Shown: positions 1 through 10,032, counted from the stretch's first letter. The stretch is 64,000 nt of DNA from Pseudomonas arsenicoxydans (GCF_900103875.1 NZ_LT629705.1:4225001-4289000); one strand, 5' to 3'. Notes: generated from the letters alone by a model not told the origin. A program made the numbers and translations.

Positions 1-152
1 CAGAACGCTTCGCGCTGGTCGATGGACCATTGGTGCAGGGCAGCGTAATCGTCGAGGTGAATGTGGTGGCGCGCAATGACGAAGCGCCGAAAGGCTTCCA
101 TGCGGGTCTTGCTGATGCGCTGGGCGTCGGGTTGCCAGAGGATGTCGGACAT
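1..152 (-). CDS. aacS: Acetoacetyl-CoA synthetase, N-terminal part (runs off the window)
   Basis: The complement of bases 152-1 encodes the first 50 residues of a protein opening MSDILWQPDAQRI and continuing with an HQWSIDQREAFW segment, typical of the N-terminus of acetoacetate-CoA ligase. This ATP-dependent enzyme activates acetoacetate, the product of 3-hydroxybutyrate dehydrogenase. A GAGG Shine-Dalgarno sequence sits about 6 bases before the ATG. The gene lies downstream of bdhA and the permease on the same strand, so it probably completes a hydroxybutyrate-to-acetyl-CoA operon. The catalytic AMP-binding region lies outside the window, so the call rests on the N-terminus and the context. 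Confidence 0.85.
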   Translation of the reverse strand, partial: MSDILWQPDAQRISKTRMEAFRRFVIARHHIHLDDYAALHQWSIDQREAF

Positions 153-188
153 GATTTGCCTCTTCTTGTTGACGAGTGCTTCGCACTC

Positions 189-280
189 GATCGCGGGCAA
201 GCCACGCTCCCACAGGTTTTTTGGTTGTCGCCGAATGTGTGGTTCGACGCAAGACCTGTGGGAGCGGGCTTGCCCGCGAT
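189..280. repeat. REP inverted pair (REPIN-like)
   Basis: Two copies of the Pseudomonas REP core face each other: GCGGGCAAGCCACGCTCCCAC (one base off the usual form) and GTGGGAGCGGGCTTGCCCGC. They are separated by about 40 bases and lie in the gap between bdhA and aacS. The pair can fold into a long hairpin and may reduce read-through into aacS. Three further pairs occur in the window. Confidence 0.85.
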
Positions 281-306
281 GAACGATAACGCGGTCCAGC
301 GGTTGC

Positions 307-1080
307 TTACTGCGCCAACCACCCACCATCAATATTCCACGCTGCGCCCCGCACCTGGCTACCCGCTTCGCTGCACAGGAACAGCACCAGCTCACCCAGT
401 TGCGGCGGGGTGACGAACTCCAGCGACGGCTGTTTCTCGGCCAGCAAATCATGTTGCGCCTGTTGCGGATCGATCCCCGTGGCGATCCGATCATCAATCT
501 GCTTCTGCACCAGTGGCGTCAACACCCAGCCAGGGCAAATGGCGTTGCAGGTGACGTGCGTGGTGGCCGTTTCCAGCCCGACCACCTTGGTCAAGCCAAT
601 CACGCCATGCTTGGCGGCCACGTACGCTGCCTTGCCGACCGAGCCGACCTGGCCATGCACCGAGGCGATGTTGATGATCCGGCCCCAGTTCTTGGCTCGC
701 ATTTGCGGCAGGCACAGGCGGGTGCTGTGAAACACCGAGGACAGGTTGATCGCGATGATCGAGTCCCAACGCTCCACGGGAAAATCTTCCACCGAGGCCA
801 CGTGCTGGATCCCGGCATTGTTGACCAGGATGTCGATGCCGCCGAACTCGCGCTCGGCATAGGCAACCATGTCGGCAATCTGCGCCGGGTCGCTGACATC
901 GGCCGGGTGATGGCCAACCTTGCCGCCGTATTGCTGGACCTCGGCGATCACCGCAGAGGCATCGCCGAAACCGTTGAGGACCACGTTGGCGCCAGCCTTG
1001 GCCAGGCTGAGGGCGATCCCCAAGCCGATGCCGCTGGTGGAACCGGTAACCAGCGCGGTCTTGCCCGAAAGAGTCGTCAT
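307..1080 (-). CDS. bdhA: 3-hydroxybutyrate dehydrogenase (short-chain dehydrogenase)
   Basis: This 257-residue SDR enzyme oxidises D-3-hydroxybutyrate to acetoacetate with NAD. Visible motifs, in order: the cofactor loop TGSTSGIG near residue 10, NNAG near 88, the serine in IINIASVHG near 140, and the catalytic YVAAK near 155. The start at 1080 (MTTLSGKTALVTG) is preferred over an upstream in-frame ATG because it matches where family members begin. It lies 7 bases downstream of the permease stop, so the two are co-transcribed. The call is supported by the SDR motifs plus a permease, acetoacetyl-CoA synthetase and sigma-54 activator set that is known to handle hydroxybutyrate in pseudomonads. 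Confidence 0.92.
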   Translation of the reverse strand: MTTLSGKTALVTGSTSGIGLGIALSLAKAGANVVLNGFGDASAVIAEVQQYGGKVGHHPADVSDPAQIADMVAYAEREFGGIDILVNNAGIQHVASVEDFPVERWDSIIAINLSSVFHSTRLCLPQMRAKNWGRIINIASVHGQVGSVGKAAYVAAKHGVIGLTKVVGLETATTHVTCNAICPGWVLTPLVQKQIDDRIATGIDPQQAQHDLLAEKQPSLEFVTPPQLGELVLFLCSEAGSQVRGAAWNIDGGWLAQ

Positions 1081-1087
1081 GAATACC

Positions 1088-2479
1088 TCACACAATGCCA
1101 GTGGCGTAGAAAGTGCCGATCACCACAAAAACCGCCAGGGTCTTGATCAGCGTAATACAGAAAATGTCTTTGTAGGCCTCGCGGTGGGTCAGGCCGGTGA
1201 CCGCCAGCAAGGTGATCACCGCGCCGTTGTGCGGCAAGGTGTCCATGCCGCCGCTGGCCATCGCGGCCACCCGGTGCAACACCTCCTGCGGGATGTTGGC
1301 GGCATGGGCCGCGGCGATGAAGTCATTGGCCATGGCCGCCAGCGCGATGCTCATGCCGCCCGACGCAGAACCGGTGATACCGGCCAGCAAGGTCACGGTC
1401 ACGGCTTCGTTGACCAGCGGGTTAGGGATGCTTTTGAGCCAGTCAGCCAGCACCAGGAAGCCTGGCAAGGAAGCGATGACCGCGCCAAAACCGTATTCCG
1501 ACGCGGTGTTCATCGCTGCCAGCAACGACCCGCTGACCGCGGCGCGACTGCCCTCGGCCAACTTGCCGCGAATCGCCTGGAAACCGAACACCAGCACCAT
1601 GACGATGCCGACCAGCAAGGCCGCCTGAACCGCCCAGATCGCCGTGAGTTTGGCGATGTCGGTGGTCACCGGCGTGGCCATGCCCGGCAGCGCGAGGCTG
1701 TGGGTCTTGCCGTACCACTGCGGAATCCACTGGGTGAACAGCAGGTTCATGATGCCCACGGCCAGCAGCGGCGACAGCGCGATCCACGGATTTGGCAGCT
1801 TGATGTCGGCCGCGGTTTCCGGTTCGTTGCGCAGTTCGGTGCCATAGCCTTCACCCGCGGCATGAGCCTTGTTGCGCTGGCGCTGAAGAAACAGCATGCC
1901 GACGCAGAATACGAAAATCGCACCGATCACACCCAGCCACGGCGCCGCCCAGGCGGTGGTGTTGAAGAAGGTGCTGGGGATGATGTTCTGGATCTGCGGG
2001 GTGCCGGGCAGGGCGTCCATGGTGAACGAGAACGCGCCGAGGGCGATGGTCGCCGGGATCAGGCGCTTGGGAATATTGCTCTGGCGGAACATTTCAGCGG
2101 CAAACGGATAGACCGCAAATACCACGACGAACAACGACACACCGCCATAAGTGAGCAGGGCGCAGACCAGCACAATCACCAGCATGGCCTGGCGAGTGCC
2201 GAGCAAGCGAATGGCGGCCGCGACGATGGAGCGCGAGAAGCCCGACAACTCGATCAGCTTGCCGAACACGGCGCCGAGCAGGAATACCGGAAAATACAAT
2301 TTGATGAAGCCGACCATTTTCTCCATGAACACCCCGGTGAAGGCGGGGGCGACGGCGGAAGGGTCAGTGAGCAGGACGGCGCCGAGGGCGGCAATCGGGG
2401 CGAAGAGGATAACGCTGTAGCCACGGTAAGCAGCCAGCATCAGCAGCGCTAGTGCTGCCAAGGCAATGATCACACTCAT
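1088..2479 (-). CDS. GntP-family permease, likely for 3-hydroxybutyrate
   Basis: A 463-residue, very hydrophobic protein with roughly 12-14 membrane segments and the glycine/serine-rich ITGSASGGMSIAL region typical of GntP-family (gluconate:H+ symporter) transporters. Because bdhA and aacS follow at once, hydroxybutyrate or a related short hydroxy acid is the likely substrate rather than gluconate. An AGGAGA ribosome site precedes the ATG. It is the first gene of the operon and lies directly behind a sigma-54 type promoter at 2537-2552. The substrate is inferred from context only. Confidence 0.88.
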   Translation of the reverse strand: MSVIIALAALALLMLAAYRGYSVILFAPIAALGAVLLTDPSAVAPAFTGVFMEKMVGFIKLYFPVFLLGAVFGKLIELSGFSRSIVAAAIRLLGTRQAMLVIVLVCALLTYGGVSLFVVVFAVYPFAAEMFRQSNIPKRLIPATIALGAFSFTMDALPGTPQIQNIIPSTFFNTTAWAAPWLGVIGAIFVFCVGMLFLQRQRNKAHAAGEGYGTELRNEPETAADIKLPNPWIALSPLLAVGIMNLLFTQWIPQWYGKTHSLALPGMATPVTTDIAKLTAIWAVQAALLVGIVMVLVFGFQAIRGKLAEGSRAAVSGSLLAAMNTASEYGFGAVIASLPGFLVLADWLKSIPNPLVNEAVTVTLLAGITGSASGGMSIALAAMANDFIAAAHAANIPQEVLHRVAAMASGGMDTLPHNGAVITLLAVTGLTHREAYKDIFCITLIKTLAVFVVIGTFYATGIV

Positions 2480-2536
2480 GGTGTGTCTCCTGGATTGTTA
2501 TTTTTGTAGGGTGGATCTTTTGTAGGAGAGGGCTTT

Positions 2537-2552
2537 AGCGATATTCGTGCCA
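2537..2552 (-). promoter_or_regulatory. Sigma-54 (-24/-12) promoter of the hydroxybutyrate operon
   Basis: On the minus strand the sequence TGGCACGAATATCGCT matches the RpoN consensus TGGCACG-N4-TTGCW with one mismatch. The diagnostic GG and GC pairs are exactly 10 bases apart. It lies about 60 bases upstream of the permease ATG. The neighbouring regulator has the GAFTGA loop needed to activate sigma-54 polymerase, which fits this promoter being its target. Confidence 0.85.
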
Positions 2553-2615
2553 CGATCTTAAGTTATTGAAATATATGAATATGTTTAGATTTTTTGATGG
2601 TTTTTTGGGTGACTC

Positions 2616-2631
2616 GTCTCTGTATTGAGAC
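2616..2631. promoter_or_regulatory. Candidate enhancer site 1 (GTCTC-N6-GAGAC)
   Basis: A perfect dyad GTCTC-tgtatt-GAGAC about 65 bases beyond the sigma-54 promoter. The same dyad with the same 6-base spacing recurs at 2781-2796, which suggests a pair of upstream activating sites for the adjacent Fis-type enhancer-binding protein. Confidence 0.65.
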
Positions 2632-2651
2632 TTTTTTCGCCTGTTTGGGCC

Positions 2652-2738
2652 TCATCGCGGGCAAGCCCGCTCCCACCAGGGTTCGCATGTCGAGAGAAAA
2701 ATGCGATTCCCTGTGGGAGCGGGCTTGCCCGCGATGAG
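2652..2738. repeat. REP inverted pair (REPIN-like)
   Basis: GCGGGCAAGCCCGCTCCCAC and its reverse complement flank a spacer of about 40 bases, between the operon promoter and the regulator's 3' end. The two candidate enhancer dyads lie on either side of this REP pair, so the folded REP could affect DNA looping between enhancer and promoter. Confidence 0.88.
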
Positions 2739-2780
2739 CGCGAAGCGCTCCAAAGATACTGTCTTCAAATGGAGATTTGC

Positions 2781-2796
2781 GTCTCGTTATAGAGAC
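2781..2796. promoter_or_regulatory. Candidate enhancer site 2 (GTCTC-N6-GAGAC), overlapping the regulator stop
   Basis: A second perfect dyad GTCTC-gttata-GAGAC with the same spacer length as the one at 2616. It overlaps the last codons and stop of the activator gene. The repeated half-sites and fixed spacing are visible in the sequence; the role as an enhancer is inferred. Confidence 0.6.
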
Positions 2797-4202
2797 TCCG
2801 CAATCCCCAATGCCACCATCTTCTTATACAAAGTAGACCGTCCCAGCCCAAGCCGCGCCGCCGCTTCGATCACCTTCCCCCCACATTGCGCGAGGGCAGA
2901 TTCAATCAACTGCCGGTCAAACCGCTCCCGGGCTTCACTGAAGGTCTCGTGCGCCACTGGCTCCATGGCCAACGGCGTCGCTCGCTCCACTGGCGTAAAG
3001 GTGCCAATCGCCGCGCGGATGTCCCCGGCATTCAACATCAGGTTATCGCTGAGCAACGCCGCGCGTTCCAGCACATTGCGCAGTTCGCGGATGTTCCCCG
3101 GCCAGGCGTGTTGGCCCAGCAGTTCCAGCGCCTCGGGGTTCAACTCATGCTGGCTGCGCAATTCCTCAAGGATCGCTTCGCTGAGGGCGGGCAAATCGTC
3201 GAGACGATCTCGCAACGGCGGTACGTTGATCGGCAGCACGTTGAGTCGGTAATACAGATCGGCACGAAACTCGCCGCGTTTGATCGCTGCTTCCAGATCG
3301 GTGGAAGTGGCCGCGATCACTCGCACATCACTCTGGATCACTTCATTGGAACCTACCGGCTCGAACTCTTTTTCCTGCAATACGCGCAGCAGTTTGCTTT
3401 GCAGCGGCAGTGGCATGTCACCGATTTCATCGAGGAACAGGGTGCCGCCCTGAGCGATCTGCAATTTGCCGGCCCGGCCCTTGCGATCCGCGCCGGTAAA
3501 CGCGCCCGGGGCGGTGCCGAAAAACTCGGCTTCCAGCAATGACTCGGGAATCGCCGCACTGTTGACGCTGACAAAGGCCTTGTGCGCCCGGGGCGAAGCA
3601 CCGTGGATCGCCTGGGCCAGCAGCTCCTTGCCGGTGCCGGTTTCGCCGAGCAACAACACCGGTGACTCGGCGCTGGCACTGCGTCTGGCGCGGCGTTTGA
3701 CTTCCAGGCTGGCGGCGCTGGTGCCGATGAAATGGGCGAAGTTGTACTTGGTCTGCCGCGCGCGCAGCAGCGAGCGGGTCGAAGCCAGTTCTTCCTGCAT
3801 GCTCAGGTAGCGCTTGAGCATGGGCGAGAGGCTGTGCAATTCATCGAACAGGGCAAAACCAATGGCGCCGATCACGGCGCCGGCATCGTCATGGATCGGC
3901 AGGCGCATCACCACCAGCGGTTCCTTGGGCGTGTCCTGCATGTCCAGCAAGATCGGTCGCCCGGTGCGCACCACCTCGCGCAGCAAACTGCCGGGGATCA
4001 CGCTTTCGCAGGCTTTGCCAATCGCTACCTCGGCCGACTCCAGGCCAAATCGCCGGGCATAACGCTCGTTCATCCAGACGATGTTGGCGTCACGATCGAC
4101 AATCACCGTGCCCTCGCTGGACTGCTCGATGATCTCGAACAACGAACGGATCGCCAGCAAGCGAACGCGTTGATAATCCTTGAGGCTTTCGGTGGTGTTC
4201 AT
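2787..4202 (-). CDS. hbcR: Sigma-54-dependent enhancer-binding regulator of hydroxybutyrate catabolism
   Basis: A 471-residue activator. An N-terminal PAS domain (about residues 25-125, VWMNERYARRFGLES) is followed by an AAA+ domain: Walker A GETGTGKE, the sigma-54 contact loop GAFTGA, Walker B TLFLDEIGD, and the arginine-finger region RADLYYRLNVLPI. The C-terminus is a Fis-type helix-turn-helix (EAAARLGLGRSTLYKK). The start at 4202 (MNTTESLKDY) is chosen because the upstream in-frame codons run through a REP sequence. It corresponds by context to HbcR (PA2005) of P. aeruginosa, which with RpoN activates the hydroxybutyrate genes. The signal is presumably hydroxybutyrate or a derivative bound by PAS; that part is inferred. 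Confidence 0.88.
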   Translation of the reverse strand: MNTTESLKDYQRVRLLAIRSLFEIIEQSSEGTVIVDRDANIVWMNERYARRFGLESAEVAIGKACESVIPGSLLREVVRTGRPILLDMQDTPKEPLVVMRLPIHDDAGAVIGAIGFALFDELHSLSPMLKRYLSMQEELASTRSLLRARQTKYNFAHFIGTSAASLEVKRRARRSASAESPVLLLGETGTGKELLAQAIHGASPRAHKAFVSVNSAAIPESLLEAEFFGTAPGAFTGADRKGRAGKLQIAQGGTLFLDEIGDMPLPLQSKLLRVLQEKEFEPVGSNEVIQSDVRVIAATSTDLEAAIKRGEFRADLYYRLNVLPINVPPLRDRLDDLPALSEAILEELRSQHELNPEALELLGQHAWPGNIRELRNVLERAALLSDNLMLNAGDIRAAIGTFTPVERATPLAMEPVAHETFSEARERFDRQLIESALAQCGGKVIEAAARLGLGRSTLYKKMVALGIAESL

Positions 4203-4239
4203 GGCGCAGATCCTGATGGTGTGTTGCTTGTGCTGACCC

Positions 4240-4322
4240 CTTCGCGGGCAAGCCCGCTCCCACATTGGACCGAGGTGTCCAGACGGACGCGGTCAAGTGT
4301 GGGAGCGGGCTTGCCCACGAAG
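4240..4322. repeat. REP inverted pair (REPIN-like)
   Basis: CGCGGGCAAGCCCGCTCCCACA and GTGGGAGCGGGCTTGCCC face each other across about 35 bases, between the regulator start and the end of the Yej ABC operon. Confidence 0.87.
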
Positions 4323-4353
4323 GCTGCGATGCGGTTCATCGGCAAGGACGCGA

Positions 4354-5934
4354 TTATGGTTGCTGCAGATGCGCCGCCGCCAACAGCTCTTTGGTGTACG
4401 GGTGCTGTGGCGAATCGAATACCTCATGGCTGGCACCGCTTTCCACCACTTTGCCATCCTTGATCACGATCATGTCGTGGGCCAGGGCGCGCACCACCGC
4501 CAGGTCATGACTGATGAACAGATAGGTCAGGCCGTGCCGTTCCTGAAGCTGGCGGAGCAGGGCGACCACTTGCTTTTGTACCGTGCGATCCAGCGCCGAA
4601 GTCGGCTCGTCGAGCAATATCAGCGCCGGTTTCAGCACCAGGGCCCGGGCGATGGCGATGCGTTGGCGTTGGCCGCCGGAAAACTCATGCGGGTAACGAT
4701 GGCGGCTTTGCGGGTCCAGGCCCACTTCCTCCAGTGCGCGAATCACCTCGGCTTTGCACTCCTCAGGCGTCAACTGACTGTGGACCTCCAGCCCTTCGCT
4801 GATGATCTGCGCCACGGACATTCGCGGGCTGAGGCTGCCATACGGATCCTGGAACACCACCTGCATCTTCTTGCGCCAAGGCCGCAGCTGCTTTTGCGTC
4901 AGGCCGTCCAGCGCCTCGCCCTGAAAGCGAATGCCGCCTTCAGAGTCGAGCAGGCGCAGGATCGCCTGACCCAGCGTCGATTTGCCCGAGCCAGACTCAC
5001 CGACGATGCCCAGGGTTTTGCCACGCTGAATGTTGAGGCTGATGCCGTCCACCGCCTTGAGGTACGTCTTGCGCTGGAACAACCCGCCACCGAGGGCGAA
5101 TTGCACGCGCAGATTGTCCACTTCCAGCACGTTTTCGCGCTCGTCACGGGGCAGGGCTTCGCCTTCCGGCTCGGCATTGAGCAGTACGCAGCTATAAGGA
5201 TGTTTGGGTTCGGTAAACAGCGTCTCGCAGGGGGCCTGCTCGACGATCTCGCCAGCCTTCATCACGCACACCCGCTGGGCGATGCTGCGCACCAGATTGA
5301 GGTCGTGGCTGATCAGCAGCAATGACATGCCGAGCCGCTGTTGCAGGGACTTGAGCAGGATCAGAATCTTGCGCTGTACCGTCACGTCCAGCGCGGTGGT
5401 GGGCTCGTCGGCGATCAGCAGTTCTGGCTCGCAGGCCAGCGCCATGGCGATCATCACGCGTTGACGCTGACCGCCGGACAATTGATGAGGGTAGGCCTTG
5501 AGGCGCTCTTTGGGTTTTTGGATGCCCACCAGGTGCAGCAGCTCAAGAATCCGCGCCTGGGCGGGCTTGCCGACCAGGCCTTTGTGCAGCAGCAGGGTTT
5601 CGCCGATCTGCTTTTCGATGCTGTGCAACGGATTGAGCGAGGTCATCGGCTCTTGAAAGATCATCGCGATGCGGTTGCCGCGTAACTCACGCAACACCTT
5701 GGCCGAGGCTCCAAGCAGTTCCCTGCCGCGATAGCGAATGCTGCCGGTGGTTTCGGTGCCGGTCTCGGGCAGCAACTGCAGGATCGAATGCGCCGTCACC
5801 GACTTGCCGGAGCCCGACTCGCCCACCAGCGCCAGGCATTCACCAGGGCGAATGTCCAGGCTCAGGTTGCGCACCACCGTCTGGCCGCTAAAGGCCACGC
5901 TGAGGTCACGGATTTCGATCAGGTTGTTACTCAT
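4354..5934 (-). CDS. yejF: Dual ATP-binding protein of a Yej-type peptide ABC transporter
   Basis: A 526-residue ATPase with two complete ABC cassettes in one chain. Each has Walker A GESGSGKS (about residues 39 and 315), a signature (LSGGQRQR and FSGGQRQR) and Walker B ([24 protein letters not shown]). Such fused ATPases power oligopeptide or microcin C-like importers. It is the last gene of a four-gene operon in the order binding protein, two permeases, ATPase, and starts 12 bases after the second permease ends. The substrate is probably a short peptide; nothing in the sequence narrows this further. Confidence 0.92.
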   Translation of the reverse strand: MSNNLIEIRDLSVAFSGQTVVRNLSLDIRPGECLALVGESGSGKSVTAHSILQLLPETGTETTGSIRYRGRELLGASAKVLRELRGNRIAMIFQEPMTSLNPLHSIEKQIGETLLLHKGLVGKPAQARILELLHLVGIQKPKERLKAYPHQLSGGQRQRVMIAMALACEPELLIADEPTTALDVTVQRKILILLKSLQQRLGMSLLLISHDLNLVRSIAQRVCVMKAGEIVEQAPCETLFTEPKHPYSCVLLNAEPEGEALPRDERENVLEVDNLRVQFALGGGLFQRKTYLKAVDGISLNIQRGKTLGIVGESGSGKSTLGQAILRLLDSEGGIRFQGEALDGLTQKQLRPWRKKMQVVFQDPYGSLSPRMSVAQIISEGLEVHSQLTPEECKAEVIRALEEVGLDPQSRHRYPHEFSGGQRQRIAIARALVLKPALILLDEPTSALDRTVQKQVVALLRQLQERHGLTYLFISHDLAVVRALAHDMIVIKDGKVVESGASHEVFDSPQHPYTKELLAAAHLQQP

Positions 5935-5946
5935 AAAATGTCCGTC

Positions 5947-6969
5947 TCAAGATCGTGGATCAAACGCATCACGCAGCGCTTCGCCAATGAACACCAGCAA
6001 GGAAAGAATCAGCGCCAGGGTAAAAAACGCCGTCAACCCCAGCCACGGCGCTTGCAGGTTCTGCTTGCCCTGGCCAATCAGCTCGCCCAGCGACGCACTG
6101 CCGGCCGGCATGCCGAAACCGAGGAAATCCAGGGCCGTGAGGGTGGAAATCGCGCCGGTGAGAATGAACGGCAGATAGCTCAGGGTCGCGTTCATCGCAT
6201 TGGGCAGAATGTGCCGCACGATGACTTTACGGTCGGTGAGGCCCAGTGCACGGGCGGCCTTGACGTATTCCAGGTTGCGCCCGCGCAGGAACTCGGCGCG
6301 CACCACGTCGACCAGCGCCAGCCAGGAGAACAGCGCCATGATCCCCAGCAGCCACCAGAAATTAGGCTCGACGAACCCCGACAGAATGATCAGCAAGTAC
6401 AGCACCGGCAGCCCGGACCAGACCTCCAGCAAACGCTGACCGATCAAATCGACCCAGCCGCCGTAATAGCCCTGCAACGCACCTGCGGCGATGCCGATCA
6501 GTGCGCTGACAAAGGTCAGCATCAACGCAAACAGGATCGACACCCGCGCACCGAAAATCACCCTGGCCATGACGTCCCGGGCCTGGTCGTCGGTGCCCAA
6601 CCAGTTGACGCTGGTAGGCGGGCTCGGCGCGGGTTTGTCGAGGTCGTAGTTCGGCGTGTCGTCACTGAACGGAATCGGCGGAAACAGCATCCAGCCGCCA
6701 TCCTTTTTAATCAGCTTCTGCACGTAGTCACTGCGATAGTCAGCCTGGAACGGCAGTTGCCCGCCGAACTCCTGTTCGGTATGACGCTTGAACACCGGGA
6801 AATACCATTGGCCCTGGTAACTGACCACCAGCGGTTTGTCGTTGGCGATCAGTTCGCCGCCCAGGGTCAACAGGAACAGGCCGACAAACAACCACAGCGA
6901 CCACCAGCCCCGGCGGTTCTTCTTGAAGCGTTCAAAACGGCGACGGCCTAACGGCGAGAGCTTGAACAT
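5947..6969 (-). CDS. yejE: Peptide ABC transporter permease (YejE type)
   Basis: A 340-residue inner-membrane permease. After a basic N-terminus and a first membrane segment there is a long periplasmic stretch (about residues 45-130). The BPD_transp_1 core then follows, with the EAA-like coupling segment near ALGLTDRKVIVRHILPNA. The ATG at 6969 shares its A with the TGA of the preceding permease gene (TGATG), which fixes the start and implies translational coupling. It pairs with the YejB-type permease to form the channel. Confidence 0.92.
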   Translation of the reverse strand: MFKLSPLGRRRFERFKKNRRGWWSLWLFVGLFLLTLGGELIANDKPLVVSYQGQWYFPVFKRHTEQEFGGQLPFQADYRSDYVQKLIKKDGGWMLFPPIPFSDDTPNYDLDKPAPSPPTSVNWLGTDDQARDVMARVIFGARVSILFALMLTFVSALIGIAAGALQGYYGGWVDLIGQRLLEVWSGLPVLYLLIILSGFVEPNFWWLLGIMALFSWLALVDVVRAEFLRGRNLEYVKAARALGLTDRKVIVRHILPNAMNATLSYLPFILTGAISTLTALDFLGFGMPAGSASLGELIGQGKQNLQAPWLGLTAFFTLALILSLLVFIGEALRDAFDPRS

Positions 6970-8030
6970 CAGGCGTTCCTCGCGGCGAAGTCGATACGCG
7001 GGTCGACCAGGGTGTAGCAAAGATCGCCGATGAGTTTTATCAAAAGACCGAACAACGTGAAGATGAACAACGAGCCGAACACCACCGGATAGTCCCGCGA
7101 CACTGCAGCTTCGTAGCTCATGCGTCCGAGGCCGTCGAGGGAGAAAATCACCTCGATCAACAACGAGCCGGCGAAGAACACGCTGATGAATGCCTGGGGA
7201 ATCCCCGACACCACCAGCAACATCGCATTGCGGAACACGTGGCCGTAAAGCACACGCCGTTCGCTCATGCCTTTGGCGCGGGCGGTAATCACGTATTGGC
7301 GTGTGATTTCATTGAGGAACGAGTTCTTGGTGAGGATCGTCAGTGTTGCGAAACCGCCAATCACCAGCGAGGTCACTGGCAACACCAGGTGCCAGAAGTA
7401 GTCGGCGATCTTGCCCACGGTCGATAGCGAATCGAAGTTGTCCGACACCAGTCCGCGCACCGGAAACCAGTTCAACGAGGTGCCCCCGGCAAAAACCACG
7501 ATCAGGAACATCGCGAACAGGAACGCCGGCATCGCGTAACCGATGATGATCGCGGTGCTGCTCCAGATGTCGAAATGACTGCCGTGATGCACAGCCTTGC
7601 GGATGCCCAAAGGAATCGACACCAGATAGGTGATCAGCGTGGCCCAGAGCCCGAGGGAAATGGTCACCGGCATCTTTTCCAGGATCAGATCGGTGATTGT
7701 CGCGCCACGGAAGAAGCTTTTGCCGAAGTCCAGGCGCGCGTAACTGGTGAGCATCAGCCACAGGCGTTCTGGGGCCGGCTTGTCAAAGCCGTATTGTTTT
7801 TCGATGTCCTTGATCAGTTGCGGGTCGAGGCCGCGACTGGCGCGGGAGGTGCCGGACATGGTTTCGCCGGAACCGCCGCCGACCGCTGCGCCACCGATGC
7901 CTTGCAGGTGCGCGATGGCCTGTTCCACCGGACCGCCCGGCGCGGCCTGGACGATGATGAAGTTGACCAGAAGAATGATCACCAATGTCGGAATGATCAG
8001 CAGCAGGCGCCGCAGTATATAAGCCCACAT
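6969..8030 (-). CDS. yejB: Peptide ABC transporter permease (YejB type)
   Basis: A 353-residue permease starting [21 protein letters not shown], a membrane anchor immediately followed by a periplasmic loop containing a glycine-rich stretch. The C-terminal half carries the ABC permease core with the coupling region [20 protein letters not shown]. The start at 8030 overlaps the stop of the binding-protein gene (TGATG). It should form the translocation channel with the YejE-type permease. Confidence 0.92.
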   Translation of the reverse strand: MWAYILRRLLLIIPTLVIILLVNFIIVQAAPGGPVEQAIAHLQGIGGAAVGGGSGETMSGTSRASRGLDPQLIKDIEKQYGFDKPAPERLWLMLTSYARLDFGKSFFRGATITDLILEKMPVTISLGLWATLITYLVSIPLGIRKAVHHGSHFDIWSSTAIIIGYAMPAFLFAMFLIVVFAGGTSLNWFPVRGLVSDNFDSLSTVGKIADYFWHLVLPVTSLVIGGFATLTILTKNSFLNEITRQYVITARAKGMSERRVLYGHVFRNAMLLVVSGIPQAFISVFFAGSLLIEVIFSLDGLGRMSYEAAVSRDYPVVFGSLFIFTLFGLLIKLIGDLCYTLVDPRIDFAARNA

Positions 8031-9898
8031 CAATGCGGCCCTCCGGGTTTGCCACGGCTGATTTTCTCGGCGGTCATCTGCTGGTTGGTCAGCGGCGTGG
8101 TGCTGGTCTCCCACCAGGTCTCGATGGCCTCGTCATTGCTGGCCTGCTCGTTGGGCATACCGAATCGGTTCCACCACACGGTGGAGGTGCCCGGCGGGTA
8201 GTAGTTGGGAATCCAGTAGTAATTCCATTGCAGTACCCGGTCCAGGGCGTGGGCGTAGCGCAGCATCTCGGGTTGGGTGGTGGCGCGGACCAGCCCGGTG
8301 ATAAGCGTATCCACCGCCGGATTCTTCAGCACCATGTAGTTATTGGCGCCGGGGTCGGTGGCTGAGATCGATCCGAAGTAGTTGAACAGTTCGCTCCCGG
8401 GTGAAGTGGTGACCGGATAACCGGTGACGATCATGTCGTAGTCACGGCTCATCAGCCGGTTCACGTACTGGGAGGAGTCGATGCGACGGATGTTCATGTC
8501 GATGCCGATCTGCTTCAGCGTGCGCTTGTAAGGCAGCAGGAGTCGGTCCATGCCGTTCTGGCTGACCAGAAAGGTGAAGCTCAACGGCGTGCCTTCAGCA
8601 TTGACCAACTGATCGCCATCGGGTTTCCAGCCAGCCTGTTCGAGCAGGTCCAGGGCTTGCAGTTGTTTGTCGCGAATCAAGCCACTGCCATCAGTCTTCG
8701 GTGCTTCGAACACCTGAGTGAAGACTTCGTCCGGGATTTGTCCACGCAACGGTTCAAGAATCGCCAGCTCGCCGGCGTCCGGCAGCTTGCGGGCGGCGAG
8801 GTCGGTGTTGGAAAAGAAGCTCTGCTGGCGGATGTACATGTCGCGCATCATCTGCCGATTGCTCCACTCGAAATCCCACAGCATGGCCAGGGCCTGACGC
8901 ACGCGGCGGTCCTGGAACATCGGGTTTTGCAGGTTGAACACGAAGCCTTGGGCCGGTTGCGGCGCTTGTGTGGCCAGATGCGCTTTCTGCAGGCGACCGT
9001 CGCTCAGGGCCGGGCTGTCGTAGCCAATGGAATAACCGGTGGCGGAGAACTCGCGGTTGTAATCGTAGGCGCCACCACGCAGCACCTGGCGCGCGACGTC
9101 GGTATCGCCGAAGTACTCGATGCTGAAATGATCGAAGTTGTAGAGGCCGCGGCTGACCGGCAAGTCCTTGCCCCACCAGTCGGCGTTGCGTTCGAAGGTG
9201 ATGCTGCGACCGGAGTCGACCTTGCTTACCTTGTAGGGGCCGCTGCCCAGTGGCGCTTCGTACCCGCCGCCATTGGCGAAATCGCGGGTCTTCCACCAGT
9301 GTTCGGGAAACACCGGCAAAGTCGCGATGTCGAGGGGCAGGGTACGGTTTTCGTTGCTTTTGAAGTCGAACCGAACCGTCAGGGGGGATTCCACTTCGAC
9401 GCCTTTGACGTCGGCGAATTGTGTGCGATAGCGCAGGCTGCCCTGGGTCATCAGCAGGTCGAAGGTATAGCGCACGTCTTCAGCCGTGATCGGTGTGCCG
9501 TCGGCGAAACGCGCCTTCGGGTTCAGGTAGAAGCGCAGGTACGAGCCGTCATCCGGGCGCTCCATCTTTTGCGCCACCAGGCCGTACATGGTGTAGGGCT
9601 CGTCCAGCGAACGCTGGGCCAGCGGTGAGTAGATCAAGCCGTCGATTTGCGTGACACCAATGCCCTTGTCGATGTACGGCAGGATATGGTCGAAATGGCC
9701 GATTTCGATGGCGGAACGACGCATCGTGCCGCCCTTGGGGGCTTGAGGATTGGTGTAGGCAAAATGACTGAAGCCGGCGGGATACTTCGCCGGTTCGCCG
9801 TACACGGTCAACGCATGTTGCGGTGCGGCATTCACCCCCGTGGCAGCCAATAACAGGGCCAGGGCAGTGAACAATAATGTGGGGAAAGCCAGTCGCAT
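8030..9898 (-). CDS. yejA: Periplasmic solute-binding protein of the Yej-type transporter
   Basis: A 622-residue family 5 extracellular solute-binding protein. A signal peptide ([19 protein letters not shown], cleavage likely after VNA) precedes the mature protein. The segments [20 protein letters not shown] and [20 protein letters not shown] are typical of the oligopeptide-binding fold. The start at 9898 is chosen because it places the signal peptide at the N-terminus. It is the first gene of the yejABEF operon and hands the peptide to the permease pair. Confidence 0.92.
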   Translation of the reverse strand: MRLAFPTLLFTALALLLAATGVNAAPQHALTVYGEPAKYPAGFSHFAYTNPQAPKGGTMRRSAIEIGHFDHILPYIDKGIGVTQIDGLIYSPLAQRSLDEPYTMYGLVAQKMERPDDGSYLRFYLNPKARFADGTPITAEDVRYTFDLLMTQGSLRYRTQFADVKGVEVESPLTVRFDFKSNENRTLPLDIATLPVFPEHWWKTRDFANGGGYEAPLGSGPYKVSKVDSGRSITFERNADWWGKDLPVSRGLYNFDHFSIEYFGDTDVARQVLRGGAYDYNREFSATGYSIGYDSPALSDGRLQKAHLATQAPQPAQGFVFNLQNPMFQDRRVRQALAMLWDFEWSNRQMMRDMYIRQQSFFSNTDLAARKLPDAGELAILEPLRGQIPDEVFTQVFEAPKTDGSGLIRDKQLQALDLLEQAGWKPDGDQLVNAEGTPLSFTFLVSQNGMDRLLLPYKRTLKQIGIDMNIRRIDSSQYVNRLMSRDYDMIVTGYPVTTSPGSELFNYFGSISATDPGANNYMVLKNPAVDTLITGLVRATTQPEMLRYAHALDRVLQWNYYWIPNYYPPGTSTVWWNRFGMPNEQASNDEAIETWWETSTTPLTNQQMTAEKISRGKPGGPH

Positions 9899-9982
9899 TG
9901 TCAGCCTTAGAGCCGGGTGGTCGTTAACCACAATTTGTACGCTACCGGCGCGTGCCTCGCCAGCCGTATCACGTCACACAAA

Positions 9983-10014
9983 CACAACGGCCCACCAAAA
10001 GGCGGGCCGTTGTG
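9983..10014 (-). terminator. Intrinsic terminator downstream of the parvulin gene
   Basis: CACAACGGCCC and GGGCCGTTGTG form an 11-bp stem with a 10-base loop just after the parvulin stop. On the minus strand it is followed by a T/G-rich tract. Confidence 0.7.
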
Positions 10015-10032
10015 CGCAAAACTTCGCAGGCG

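Noticed and set aside
920..2452. Long plus-strand open frame opposite the permease gene
   Set aside because: It is the antisense shadow of a GC-rich membrane-protein gene; His/Gln/Asp/Arg-rich product without any fold pattern.
4240..4322. Possible start of the sigma-54 regulator upstream, within the REP pair
   Set aside because: The extension translates REP sequence (MWERACPRR-type peptide seen at other REPs), so the ATG at 4202 is the real start.
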